A stretch of 64,000 nt of DNA from Clostridiales bacterium (GCA_004557125.1 SFET01000013.1:7119-71118), one strand, 5' to 3'; positions 36,114 through 44,826 are shown, counted from the first letter of the stretch. Numbers and translations are program-made. The notes: a model not told the origin generated them from the sequence alone.

Positions 36114-36770
36114 TCAGCCCTTGTACGGACGCGCGTCCAGCCGCCACCGGCAGCCCATCTTTTTGGCCATTCTGCCCATGAACACCCGCTGCACCGCCGG
36201 CCCGAACAGGCGGAACATGCGCGCCTCCCGCTTCGGCAGGTACTCCGGCGCGGCGAAGGCGGACGCCTCCCCGCGATCGAAGCGGCCGGTGGCGGCAAAC
36301 CTGCGCCCCATCCGTGCAAACGGCTCCAGCGCCCGGGCACGGCTCTCCTCGTCCATCATGCCCAGGCCGAACATGTCGCCCTTGATGAGCGTCCCGGCAT
36401 AGGCGCAGCCCAGCTGTGACGGCAGCATCTCCAGGTAGCGCTCGCAGCACCGGCTCTGGGAGGCCTCCGGGAAGCCGCCCTGCAGCAGAAATGCAATCCG
36501 CGTGCCCGGCTCCGCCTTCGGCGCAAGTCCCTCCAGAAACTCCAGCAGCAGTCCCGGAATGTTTTCCACGTACAGCGGCAGCGCAATGAGCACGTTTTCG
36601 CAGCGCCCAAAGGCCGCGGCCGCATCCGCCCACTGGCTCCGATCGGAGAGGTGAAAGACCTGCGCGGTGTTTCCGCCCTCCACGAAGCCCGACTGGAAGG
36701 CGGAGACGATCCGGGCGGTGTTGCTCCTTCCCTGCGGCCGGGCCGCGCCGTTCAGAATCAGCAGATGCAT
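36114..36770 (-). CDS. NAD(P)H/FMN-dependent oxidoreductase-like flavodoxin-fold protein
   Basis: The protein has 218 residues. It starts MHLLILNGAARPQGRSNTAR, the loop of NADPH-dependent FMN reductases; ALPLYVENIPGLLLEFLEGL and FLLQGGFPEAS follow. It overlaps the previous flavodoxin-fold gene by 13 bases, so the two are coupled. The substrate is unknown. Confidence 0.8.
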   Translation of the reverse strand: MHLLILNGAARPQGRSNTARIVSAFQSGFVEGGNTAQVFHLSDRSQWADAAAAFGRCENVLIALPLYVENIPGLLLEFLEGLAPKAEPGTRIAFLLQGGFPEASQSRCCERYLEMLPSQLGCAYAGTLIKGDMFGLGMMDEESRARALEPFARMGRRFAATGRFDRGEASAFAAPEYLPKREARMFRLFGPAVQRVFMGRMAKKMGCRWRLDARPYKG

Positions 36771-37264
36771 GCAAACGCCTCCTCCGCTTCCTCGATGGGA
36801 CAGGCGCCCAGGCTGACCCCGGCCATGTTCAGCGCCACGCGCCCCAGCCATTCGTTGAGATACGTTCGATCCGCCGCGCCCGCATACAGCAGGCCGAAGC
36901 GGTAGGTCTTGTTGTAGCGGGGCACATGCCGGCACTGGCCGTCCACGATGCGGATGTACATGGTCACCAGCGGCAGGAGCCGGTCGACGACGTTCTTCAT
37001 GTGATGATCCACGAAGTTCAGCGCCGTGCCCGAGAGGAAGATGACGGCATCGTAGCGCAGGCAGGCCCGCAGGATCTCCTCGTAGCCGTCCCGCAGGGCG
37101 CAGATGCCCGGCGTTCTGAGCCAGCAGGCGTTGCAGCCCACGCAGGGCTGCAGATGCATGCTGCGCGTGTGGATCACCCGGCAATCGGAGCTGCGCGCCG
37201 CAAGCAGCGCAACCGCCTCCCGCGCCGCATCCTCCGGCAGCGTATTCACGATCAGAATCGACAT
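36758..37264 (-). CDS. Flavodoxin-fold NADPH-dependent FMN reductase-like protein with Cys motif
   Basis: The protein has 168 residues. After a short start (MSILIVNTLPED), CVGCNACWLRTPGICALRDG provides the Cys-x2-Cys-x2-Cys pattern often found in iron-sulfur flavoproteins and related FMN reductases. IFLSGTALNFVDHHMKNVVDR fits the fold. It heads a six-gene minus-strand run (37264 down to 34305) and is coupled to the next gene. Whether the Cys residues bind a cluster is unknown. Confidence 0.8.
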   Translation of the reverse strand: MSILIVNTLPEDAAREAVALLAARSSDCRVIHTRSMHLQPCVGCNACWLRTPGICALRDGYEEILRACLRYDAVIFLSGTALNFVDHHMKNVVDRLLPLVTMYIRIVDGQCRHVPRYNKTYRFGLLYAGAADRTYLNEWLGRVALNMAGVSLGACPIEEAEEAFACIC

Positions 37265-37385
37265 GCGCTCTCCCCCCGTTTCCGTGCGCGCCCTTCCGCA
37301 GCACAGTCCCTATTTTAGCGGATGCCGCCCGGCTTCGATAGGCCGATTCTTCAGCAAAATGTGTCCGTTTTATAGGCGACGCACA

Positions 37386-37417
37386 GGGCGCGGAGCCGAT
37401 GTCTCGACTCCGCGCCC
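37386..37417 (-). terminator. Terminator after the DUF554 gene
   Basis: GGGCGCGGAG (37386-37395) pairs with CTCCGCGCCC (37408-37417); little T run follows. Confidence 0.55.
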
Positions 37418-37518
37418 GCATATGCCTTCGCGCACCGCGCAATGCGCCCTCCAGAAAACCCCGCCGGACGCTTGCGCGCAGAAATGTTCCCCTCCGGCCG
37501 GGGCGGCCGTGCGGGCGC

Positions 37519-38244
37519 TCACAGGGGGATCGGAACAAAGGCCAGCGCCACGGCGATCACGATGGAGGGCAGCAGGTTCGCCACGCGCACCTTCCTGCCC
37601 CACACCAGATTGAGACCCACGCAGAAGATCAGGATCGAGCCGATCAGCGAGAGGTTCGCCAGCGCGGCGTCGGTCATCAGCGGCTTGATCAGCCGGGCCA
37701 GCAGGGTCATCGCGCCCTGGAAGCAGCCCACCGGAATCGCCGAAAAGATGCAGCCCTTGCCCATGGAGCAGGTCATCACCAGAATGATGATCAGGTCCAG
37801 CACCGCCTTGGTGGCGAGGATGGAGGAATCGCCGAAGATGCCGTCCTGAATCGATCCCACGATGGCCATCGCGCCGATGCTCACCGTGAGCGAGGCCGTG
37901 ACGAAGGCGTCCACGAAGCCCTTTTCGCCGGAATTGCCCGTGCGCAGCTTCAGCCACGCACCGAAGCGCTCAAACTTGTCCTCCAGGTTCAGCAGCTCCC
38001 CCAGCAGCGCGCCCAGCGCCAGGCAGGCCACCACCAGCATGGAGCGCCCGCTGCTCAGCGCGCCGTCCTGGATCGACAGCATGCCCTGCAGCGCCCCCGC
38101 CATGCCGATGAACAGCACGCTCACGCCACAGGCCATGTTCAGCGCGTCCTGATAGCGCGCCTTCAGAAGGCGGCCGCAGAAGCGTCCCAACAGTCCGCCG
38201 GCCACGATGCCGGCCACGTTCAGTATCGTTCCCAATCCAATCAT
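37519..38244 (-). CDS. DUF554 family membrane protein
   Basis: The protein has 241 residues with about six membrane helices. It starts MIGLGTILNVAGIVAGGLLG; GAMAIVGSIQDG and a C-terminal LPSIVIAVALAF fit the DUF554 (YdfK) family, whose function is not established. It lies 12 bases after the peptide deformylase gene and probably shares its transcript. Confidence 0.9.
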   Translation of the reverse strand: MIGLGTILNVAGIVAGGLLGRFCGRLLKARYQDALNMACGVSVLFIGMAGALQGMLSIQDGALSSGRSMLVVACLALGALLGELLNLEDKFERFGAWLKLRTGNSGEKGFVDAFVTASLTVSIGAMAIVGSIQDGIFGDSSILATKAVLDLIIILVMTCSMGKGCIFSAIPVGCFQGAMTLLARLIKPLMTDAALANLSLIGSILIFCVGLNLVWGRKVRVANLLPSIVIAVALAFVPIPL

Positions 38245-38256
38245 GCTCGCATTTCC

Positions 38257-38667
38257 TCAGATGATGATTCCGTGCAGGTGGTCGATCTCGTGCTGGATGA
38301 TCTGCGCGGTCCAGCCGCTGAAGTTGCAGATGCGCGTCTTCATCTCCCGGGTCTGCCACTGCAGCTTGATCTCCCGGTAGCGCTTGGCCTTGCGCGTGCC
38401 CGTCAGCGACAGGCAGCCCTCCTCGGCCTCGTACGGCTCCGCGCGGCGCAGGATCTGCGGATTGAACATCTCCATGTAGCCGCCCTCGGCCTCAAAGGCG
38501 ATGATGCACTTCGCCTGACCGATCATGTTCGCCGCCATGCCCACGCACTTGCCCGCGTTCGCTCGCAGCGTGTCCAGTAGATCGTCCGCGATCTGCACAT
38601 CCGCCGCCGTGGCAGGCGCCGACACCTGCCGCAGAAATTCCTCGTCCCGCATCACCACTCGCACCAT
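38257..38667 (-). CDS. def: Peptide deformylase (short form)
   Basis: The protein has 136 residues. Motifs: CVGMAANMIG (variant of GxGLAAxQ, with Met in place of Gln), EEGCLSL (metal-binding Cys), QHEIDHLHG (metal-binding His pair and catalytic Glu). Deformylases remove the formyl group from new proteins. The altered first motif and short length mark a separate deformylase group common in clostridia; activity is likely but not certain. Promoter at 38706-38734. Confidence 0.9.
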   Translation of the reverse strand: MVRVVMRDEEFLRQVSAPATAADVQIADDLLDTLRANAGKCVGMAANMIGQAKCIIAFEAEGGYMEMFNPQILRRAEPYEAEEGCLSLTGTRKAKRYREIKLQWQTREMKTRICNFSGWTAQIIQHEIDHLHGIII

Positions 38668-38705
38668 ATGTCCTTCTCCTCCGTTTCCTGCGCGCTTCCT
38701 TTCGC

Positions 38706-38734
38706 ATTATAGCACAAGCTCCGCGCGCCGTCCA
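38706..38734 (-). promoter_or_regulatory. Promoter of the deformylase gene
   Basis: On the minus strand TGGACG (38729-38734) and an extended -10 TGCTATAAT (TATAAT 38706-38711) are 17 bases apart. Confidence 0.75.
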
Positions 38735-38763
38735 CGAAAAAAGCGCCCATAAAACACGTTTTT

Positions 38764-38796
38764 CCTATTGACATTATGGGTAAAGTATGATATTAT
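38764..38796 (+). promoter_or_regulatory. metY promoter with putative operator
   Basis: CCTATTGACA (38764-38773) holds the -35; TATTAT (38791-38796) is the -10, spacing 17. The spacer contains ATGGGTAAAG. It shares its layout with the cysK and 29.5 kb promoters. Confidence 0.85.
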
Positions 38797-38840
38797 ACCC
38801 TCAATCGATCGGAAATCACTGGAAGCGGGAGGTGCGCGCC

Positions 38841-38936
38841 ATGAAGTGGGCTTGTGGAATGCTGGAAGCCATGTGCATGCGCAGGATGTGCGCGCGCAGA
38901 TTCCAGAAACCGCTTCGATGTGCTCACGATCGCTAG
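38841..38936 (+). CDS. Met/Cys-rich leader peptide (putative attenuator of metY)
   Basis: A 31-codon ORF starting MKWACGMLEAMCMRRMCARR, with 5 Met and 4 Cys overall. GGGAGG lies about 8 bases before the ATG. A strong terminator (38975-39011) follows 38 bases after its stop. Between them, CCTTCC (38946-38951) and GGAAGG (38964-38969) could form a competing hairpin. It is the first reading frame after the metY promoter. Function is inferred. Confidence 0.75.
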   Translation: MKWACGMLEAMCMRRMCARRFQKPLRCAHDR

Positions 38937-38974
38937 GTGACGCGACCTTCCCTCCCCCTAGTTGGAAGGATCCG

Positions 38975-39011
38975 CAGCCGGGAGCTTCATCGCAGGCTCC
39001 CGGTTGATTTT
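38975..39011 (+). terminator. Attenuator terminator before metY
   Basis: CAGCCGGGAGC (38975-38985) pairs with GCTCCCGGTTG (38996-39006), an 11-base stem with one G-U, followed by ATTTTTG. It sits 130 bases before the metY start. Confidence 0.88.
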
Positions 39012-39031
39012 TGATTGGCAGGTGAGGAACC

Positions 39032-39088
39032 ATGAGTTTCTACTTTGAAAAGCTGGTACGGGCCAATTTCCGCTTCGGACGAATGTGA
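39032..39088 (+). CDS. Small ORF between attenuator and metY
   Basis: An 18-codon frame, MSFYFEKLVRANFRFGRM, has GGTGAGG just upstream. It would be translated only when the terminator before it is read through. It could be a second leader, a small protein, or chance. No similarity is claimed. Confidence 0.35.
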   Translation: MSFYFEKLVRANFRFGRM

Positions 39089-39144
39089 TGCTGCACAGAT
39101 CTCACGCATAACAACACATTTGAACGAAGAAAGGAAGCATCATC

Positions 39145-40425
39145 ATGTCGAATTACAAGTTTGAAACCCTTCAGCTCCACGTTGGCCAGGAGACCCCCGA
39201 TCCGGCGACCGATTCCCGCGCGGTGCCGATTTACGCCACCACGTCCTACGTATTCCGCAACTGCGAGCACGCCGCAGCGCGCTTCGGCCTGACCGACGCG
39301 GGCAACATCTACGGCCGCCTGACCAACACCACCCAGGATGTGTTCGAAAAGCGCATCGCAGCGCTGGAGGGCGGCGTGGCCGGCCTGGCAGTCGCCTCGG
39401 GCGCGGCGGCAATCAGCTACACGCTGCAGGCACTGGGTCAGAACGGCGGACACTTCGTCTCCCAGAAGACCATCTACGGCGGCAGCTACAACCTTCTGGC
39501 CCACACGCTGACCAACTTCGGCATCACCGCGACCTTCGTCAACATCCACGACCTCAAAGAAGTCGAGGCCGCGATTCAGGACAACACCCGCGCCATCTAC
39601 ATCGAGACGCTGGGCAATCCCAACAGCGATATCCCGGACATCGACGCGCTGGCGGAGCTGGCCCACAGGCACGGCCTGCCGCTGGTGGTGGACAACACCT
39701 TCGGCACGCCCTATCTGATCCGCCCCATCGAGCACGGCGCGGACATCGTGGTGCACTCCGCGACCAAGTTCATCGGCGGCCACGGAACCACGCTGGGCGG
39801 CGTGATCGTGGACTCCGGCAAGTTTGACTGGGCCGCATCCGGCAAGTACCCGGCCATCGCTGCGCCGAACCCCAGCTACCACGGCATCTCCTTCGTGCAG
39901 GCCGCAGGTCCCGCAGCCTTCGCCACCTACATCCGCGCGATCCTGCTGCGCGACACCGGCGCGACCATCTCGCCCTTCGCGGCCTTCCTCCTGCTGCAGG
40001 GCACCGAGACGCTGTCGCTGCGCCTGGAGCGCCACGCGGAGAACACCAAGAAGGTGGTGGAGTTCCTGGCGAACCATCCGCTGGTGGAGCACGTCAACCA
40101 TCCGTCGCTGCCGGATCATCCGGATCATGCACTGTACGAGAAGTACTTCCCCAACGGCGGCGCGTCCATCTTCACCTTCGAGATCAAGGGCGGCGTGGAG
40201 GAGGCCCACAGGTTCATCGACAACCTGCAGATCTTCTCGCTGCTGGCCAACGTGGCGGACGTGAAGAGCCTGGTGATCCATCCGGCCACCACCACCCACA
40301 GCCAGCTCAGCCCCGAGGAGCTGTTGGACCAGGGCATCAAGCCCAACACCATCCGACTGTCCATCGGCACCGAGCACATCGACGACATCCTCGCCGACCT
40401 GCAGCGCGGTTTCGATGCGGTATAA
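39145..40425 (+). CDS. metY: O-acetylhomoserine sulfhydrylase
   Basis: The protein has 426 residues, the usual length. FETLQLHVGQETPDPATDSRAVPIY, the PLP lysine in HSATKFIGGHGT, and HPATTTHSQL near the end are typical of MetY. It makes homocysteine directly from O-acetylhomoserine and sulfide, a route parallel to the transsulfuration pair at 29762-32109. GAAAGGAAG precedes the ATG. It is controlled by the promoter and Met/Cys leader upstream and ends at a strong terminator. Confidence 0.96.
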   Translation: MSNYKFETLQLHVGQETPDPATDSRAVPIYATTSYVFRNCEHAAARFGLTDAGNIYGRLTNTTQDVFEKRIAALEGGVAGLAVASGAAAISYTLQALGQNGGHFVSQKTIYGGSYNLLAHTLTNFGITATFVNIHDLKEVEAAIQDNTRAIYIETLGNPNSDIPDIDALAELAHRHGLPLVVDNTFGTPYLIRPIEHGADIVVHSATKFIGGHGTTLGGVIVDSGKFDWAASGKYPAIAAPNPSYHGISFVQAAGPAAFATYIRAILLRDTGATISPFAAFLLLQGTETLSLRLERHAENTKKVVEFLANHPLVEHVNHPSLPDHPDHALYEKYFPNGGASIFTFEIKGGVEEAHRFIDNLQIFSLLANVADVKSLVIHPATTTHSQLSPEELLDQGIKPNTIRLSIGTEHIDDILADLQRGFDAV

Positions 40426-40462
40426 TCCCTCACTTCTCAAATACTCTCCTGATTCCCCAAAA

Positions 40463-40504
40463 ACACTCCCCGATGCAGCGCTGCACCGGGGAGTGTCCCC
40501 TTTT
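40463..40504 (+). terminator. metY terminator
   Basis: ACACTCCCCG (40463-40472) and CGGGGAGTGT (40487-40496) form a perfect stem; the loop holds a further palindrome GCAGCGCTGC. CCCCTTTT follows. Confidence 0.9.
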
Positions 40505-40570
40505 GGAGGGAATGGTGGGGCGGGGTGTGGGCACCCCGCCCCACGGGTGTGCGGAGAGAATCCAAGCAGG

Positions 40571-40967
40571 AATTCTTCAGAACCAGACGTAAGAAATTCA
40601 ATCCATTCCTGACGGATTGAATTTCGTGCTTACAGGAATCCTATGTATAGAAAAGAAACGAAGAACCTCTGTCCCTTGAACCAGTGGGGGCAGAGGTTCG
40701 TGATTCAAACTGCGAAGCAATGTGGCTGCAGGCCCAGCCTGCCGCCGGCAGGGTGAAGGCACCCCGCCCTACGGGGAGAATACAGGCGGCAATTCTTCAG
40801 AACCAGACGCAAGAAATCCGTCCCATTCTTGCCGGGACGGATTTCGGGGAAAGACGAACATATCGCAAGAAAAGAAGCACAGAATCCCCGCCCCTTTGAT
40901 CTATGGGGGGCAGGGATTCGTTCGCTTAAACGCCGACAGGCAACTGGCTGCGGCGCCTCGCCGCCTG
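40571..40967 (+). repeat. Intergenic repeat array 1: two tandem ~220 bp units with paired hairpins
   Basis: The unit beginning AATTCTTCAGAACCAGACG occurs at 40571 and again at 40791 (period 220). Each has hairpin a (stems 40594-40604/40614-40624 and 40814-40824/40834-40844, 11 base pairs each) and hairpin b (40663-40699; 40893-40930 approximately). Between units, four stem positions of hairpin a change and all four are compensated on the other arm. The second unit runs into the end of the permease gene. No coding potential was seen here. Confidence 0.85.
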
Positions 40968-42227
40968 TCACTTCGCGGATTCGGAGGCCTTGCGGCGAAT
41001 CACGTCGATGATGACGGCGATGACGATGATCAGGCCCTTGACCATCTTCTGCGGGCCCTGTGCGACGCCCAGCAGGTTCAGGCCGTTGGCGATGATGCCG
41101 ATGATCAGGATGCCGATCAGCGTGCCGAACATGGAGCCCTCGCCGCCGGACATGGACGTGCCGCCGATGACGACCGCGGCGATGGCGTCCATCTCCTGGC
41201 CGTCGGCGTTGGTGGGCACGGCGGAGTCCAGGCGGGAGGAGAGCAGCAGCGCAGCCACGCCGCAGCACAGTCCGCTGAACATGTACACGAAGCACTTGAC
41301 CTTCCTCAGGTTGATGCCGGAGAGCTTGGCGCAGTTCTCATTGCCGCCCACCGCATAGGTATAGCGGCCGATGCGGGTGTAACGCAGGATGTACCAGCCC
41401 AGCAGGAACACCGCGATCAGGATCAGCGTGGAGTACAGCGGGATGCCGCCCACGCGGCTGGAGATGGCGGTGAAGCCCTTGGGGAAGGTGTAGATGGGCT
41501 GGCCGGCGGTCACGGTGTAGGCCGCGCCGCGCACGATGGACATCATGCCCAGGGTGGCAATGAAGGGCGGCAGGTTCAGGAAGGAGATCAGCACGCCGTT
41601 GACAAGGCCGATCAGGCCGGAGAACAGGATGCAGATGAGGATGGTGAGGATTACCGGCACGCCGAAGTTCTTCATCAGAATGCCCATCAACAGGCCGGAG
41701 AGCGCGATGTTCGAGCCGACGGACAGGTCGATGCCGCCGGAGATGATGACGAAGGTCATGCCCACGGCCACCACGAAGTTCAGCGCGATCTGCTGGAACA
41801 CGTTCAGGAAGTTGCTGGCGGTGAAGAACACGGGGGAGGCGATGGCCAGGTCGAGGCACAGCGCCGCCAGCTTCACGCCCTGCTTCGCCTTCTTCTTCTG
41901 CTTCCAGGCGGAGTAGAGGAAGCCGCCCACGCCGATGATGACCATATCGACGGCCAGCACCCACAGCATCGCGCGGGAATTGTTCAGCTTCATGACCAGC
42001 GCGTCCGCACCGGAGATCTCCACCTCGTCGGGCACCACAACGGTGTCCGGATCGATGCCCAGGATGTCCGCCGCCGCGATCTGCGCGAGGGCCTGCTTGC
42101 GCGCGGCCTGCTGCGCCTCGATCTCCTCCAGGCGGCCCGCCTGGGAAGCGGAGAAGAGGTTGATGCCGGCGGCCGCGATGCCGATGATCAGGCAAATGAT
42201 GAATATGATCTTCAAACTCTTTTTCAT
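40968..42227 (-). CDS. Sugar ABC transporter permease (RbsC type) with long N-terminal extension
   Basis: The protein has 419 residues, about 100 more than usual RbsC. The core begins near residue 122 and contains VGMTFVIISGGIDLSVGS, PPFIATLGMMSIVRGAAY, YAVGGNENCAKLSGI and AVVIGGTSMSGGEGS. The extra N-terminal part has a helix (about residues 7-27), a charged Gln/Ala/Glu-rich segment, then another helix (about 87-106). It is the last gene of a binding protein-ATPase-permease set whose ATPase is broken, so transport by this set is doubtful. Confidence 0.9.
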   Translation of the reverse strand: MKKSLKIIFIICLIIGIAAAGINLFSASQAGRLEEIEAQQAARKQALAQIAAADILGIDPDTVVVPDEVEISGADALVMKLNNSRAMLWVLAVDMVIIGVGGFLYSAWKQKKKAKQGVKLAALCLDLAIASPVFFTASNFLNVFQQIALNFVVAVGMTFVIISGGIDLSVGSNIALSGLLMGILMKNFGVPVILTILICILFSGLIGLVNGVLISFLNLPPFIATLGMMSIVRGAAYTVTAGQPIYTFPKGFTAISSRVGGIPLYSTLILIAVFLLGWYILRYTRIGRYTYAVGGNENCAKLSGINLRKVKCFVYMFSGLCCGVAALLLSSRLDSAVPTNADGQEMDAIAAVVIGGTSMSGGEGSMFGTLIGILIIGIIANGLNLLGVAQGPQKMVKGLIIVIAVIIDVIRRKASESAK

Positions 42228-42252
42228 GGTTCCTACCCTCTCTGATGCAGAA

Positions 42253-43594
42253 TTACGCGGTGTGCTTGTCGCCGCCGGTGGCGTAATAGAGGATCTTCTC
42301 CTGGGTGAGCGTCTCGTCGTTGTCGAACACGCCGGTGATCTCGCCCTGATGCATCACGGCCACGCGATCCGACATGCCCATGACCTCCGGCATCTCCGAA
42401 GAGATCATCACCACGGCCACGCCCTGCTGAATCAGGCTGTTGATGATGTTGTACACCTCGATCTTCGCGCCCACGTCGATGCCGCGGGTGGGCTCGTCGA
42501 AGATGATGACCTTGGAGTCGCTCAGCAGCCACTTCGCCAGAACCACCTTCTGCTGGTTGCCGCCGGAGAGGTTCCGGCCGAACTTGTCCAGCGTGGCCAG
42601 CGTGATGTTCTGGCTCACCGGCATGGTCAGCACCAGGCCCTCGCCCTTGCGATCCTCGGTGACGAAGCCGATGCCCGCCCGGATGGCGTCCAGCGGCTGG
42701 TGAATCTCCACCTTCTGCCCGTCGATGTAGATCTCGCCGGACTCCTTGGGATCCATGCCGAAGATGGCGCGGGCGGTCTCGGTGCGGCCGGCGCCCACCA
42801 GGCCCGCGATGCCCAGAATCTCGCCGCCGCGCACCTCGAAGGAGATGTCCTTCACCTGCTTGCCGGCGTTGATCTTCTCCACGCGCAGGGCGGATGATCT
42901 CGTCCAGATTGGTGTCCGCCACGTTCAGCTCGGTCACGTTGCAGCCGTCGCGCATGATCGTCGCGCGGTCGCAGATCTCCATGACCTCCTCCAGGCGGTG
43001 GGAAATATAGATGATCGACACGCCGCGGGACTTCAGCATCCGGATCGTATCGAACAGCGTCTTGATTTCACGGTTGGTCAGCGGCGCGGTGGGCTCGTCC
43101 ATGATCAGCACCTTGGAGTTGATCGAGAGGGACTTGGCCACCTCCACCATCTGCTTGTGCGCCACGCCCAGATCGCGCACCAGCGTGTGCGCGTCGATGT
43201 CCACGCCCAGGTCGTCCAGCAGCTTCTGCGCCTCGGTGAACATGCGGCCCCAGTCCACCATGAAGCGGTTCTTCATGATCTGGCGGCCCATGAAGATGTT
43301 CTCCGCCACGGTCAGCTGCTCCGTCAGATTCAGCTCCTGATAGATGGTGCTGATGCACAGCCGCTGCGCATCGTGGGAGGAATGTATCTCCACCTTTTCA
43401 CCATCGAAGTAGATTTCGCCCTCATCCTTCTGATAGGCGCCCGAGAGTATCTTCATCAGCGTGGACTTGCCCGCGCCGTTTTCGCCCAGAAGCGCGTGGC
43501 ATTCGCCCTTCTTCACGCTCAGGTTCACATGATCCAGCGCCAATACGCCCGGGAATTTTTTTACGATGCCGCGCATCTCAAGAAATTCTGCCAC
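42253..43594 (-). pseudogene. Sugar ABC transporter ATPase (RbsA/MglA type), internal deletion and frameshift
   Basis: The N-terminal ATPase is intact (Walker A GENGAGKST, Walker B KVLIMDEPTAPLT, up to NVADTNLDEII). The C-terminal ATPase (LRVEKINAGKQVKDISFEVR, then LSGGNQQKVVLAKWL, IIFDEPTRGID) is in another frame. The switch is near 42887-42893, where DEIIR joins directly to LRVEKINAG. Compared with the intact homologue at 48785-50302, about 25-30 linker residues are missing, so a small deletion is more likely than a single lost base. The start is probably GTG at 43594. Sequencing or assembly error cannot be excluded. Confidence 0.8.
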
Positions 43595-43667
43595 GGGACC
43601 CTCTCCCATCCATTTGGTTTGTCACTTTTCACCGCGATCGCAAGCGCGGCGAAATTGATTGAAAGAA

Positions 43668-43690
43668 GGCGGCGCGCCCTGCGCGCCGCC
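43668..43690 (-). terminator. Hairpin between binding-protein and ATPase genes
   Basis: On the minus strand GGCGGCGCGC and GCGCGCCGCC form a 10-base stem followed by TTCTTTC. It would favour the binding protein over the downstream ATPase and permease. Confidence 0.6.
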
Positions 43691-43716
43691 GTTCCGCCGC
43701 TTTCGCAGCAATGAGC

Positions 43717-44634
43717 TTATTTGATGTAATCGTCCACGATGGTGGCGTCGACGACGGTGGTGGGCGCCTCGATGACCTTCTCGGTGCGCTCCACGCCGTT
43801 GATGGCGTCAACCAGGGCCTTGATGGCGTTGGCGCCGATCTCCACCGGGCCGCAGGACAGGGTGGCGTTCAGCTCGCCCGCCTTCACGGACTTGAATGCG
43901 TTGGGGTTGCCGTCCAGGCCGACGCAGATGATGTCGGTGCGGTTCAGCTGCTTGCAGGCCTGCACCGCGCCCAGAGCCATCTCATCGCTCAGGCCGTAGA
44001 TGACGGAGATTTCCGGATGGGCCTGGATCATGTCCATGGCGGCGTTCATGCCCTTCTCACGGACCCAGTCGCCCGGCTGGGTGGCGACAACTTCGATGCC
44101 CGGATAGGCCTCGGCGCACTTGTCCACGAAGCCGCCCATGCGCTGGGTGGTGTAGTCGGACGGCAGGCCCTCGATGATGGCGACCTTCGCGGTGCCGCCG
44201 GTCTGCTCGTTGACCCAATCGGCGATGTTCGCGCCGCCGTTGTACTGGTTGTAGCCGGAGTAGGCGTACACATCCGCGCCCTCGATCTCGGTGATGGTGT
44301 TGAACATGACCACCGGGACGCCGGCCTCATTGGCCTTCTGGATGGCGGGGATCAGCGCGTCCAGGTTGATGCCGCAGACGGCGATGCCCTTCACGCCCTG
44401 GGTGATGAAGTCCTCCATCATGGAAGTCTGGGTCGCGTAGTCGTCCTCGGATTCGGGAGCCATGACGATCAGCTCATAGCCCAGCGCCTCGGCAACGGGG
44501 GTCGCGCCCTCGATGCAGCTGGCATAGAACGGGCTGGTCATCGCCGGCGGCAGGAAGCCCAGCTGATCCGCTGCGAACGCAGAGGAGGTCAGAATCATCA
44601 GCATGACGAGAATGAGCGCAAGAACTTTCTTCAT
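43717..44634 (-). CDS. Sugar ABC transporter substrate-binding protein (RbsB type)
   Basis: The protein has 305 residues. The start MKKVLALILVMLMILTSSAF followed by AADQLGF is a cleavable signal peptide without a lipobox. The rest fits the periplasmic-binding-protein/LacI fold (LGFLPPAMTSPFYASCIEGA, IAVCGINLDALIPAIQKA, VIYGLSDEMALGAVQA, VGLDGNPNAFKSV). It binds a sugar for the ATPase and permease downstream. GGAGGATA precedes the ATG. The sugar is not readable. Confidence 0.93.
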   Translation of the reverse strand: MKKVLALILVMLMILTSSAFAADQLGFLPPAMTSPFYASCIEGATPVAEALGYELIVMAPESEDDYATQTSMMEDFITQGVKGIAVCGINLDALIPAIQKANEAGVPVVMFNTITEIEGADVYAYSGYNQYNGGANIADWVNEQTGGTAKVAIIEGLPSDYTTQRMGGFVDKCAEAYPGIEVVATQPGDWVREKGMNAAMDMIQAHPEISVIYGLSDEMALGAVQACKQLNRTDIICVGLDGNPNAFKSVKAGELNATLSCGPVEIGANAIKALVDAINGVERTEKVIEAPTTVVDATIVDDYIK

Positions 44635-44706
44635 TGGGGTATCCTCCTTCTATTTTTGTGCCTTACGGCATACAAACAAAATATGAATTTTACATCCTTT
44701 CTGTAA

Positions 44707-44735
44707 ATTATAGCATTTTTTGCCATCAAATTCAA
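44707..44735 (-). promoter_or_regulatory. Promoter of the RbsB-type operon
   Basis: On the minus strand TTGAAT (44730-44735) and an extended -10 TGCTATAAT (44707-44712) are 17 bases apart. It is divergent from the malic enzyme promoter. Confidence 0.85.
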
Positions 44736-44826
44736 TGATTATTTTCGTGATTTGGTTCATTATATTACGCAGCCGTTTGCGGCCGCTAAAAATGCGCACA
44801 AATCCTGCACTTTTAACCTCCCATGC

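Noticed and set aside
38797..39144. SAM riboswitch or T-box upstream of metY
   Set aside because: I found no T-box sequence (TGGN near a terminator arm with AGGGTGGNACCGCG-like text) and no SAM-I core; the Met/Cys ORF plus terminator explains the region better.
42880..42900. Programmed frameshift in the RbsA-type ATPase
   Set aside because: No slippery run is seen at the junction, and linker residues are missing, which points to a deletion or an error.
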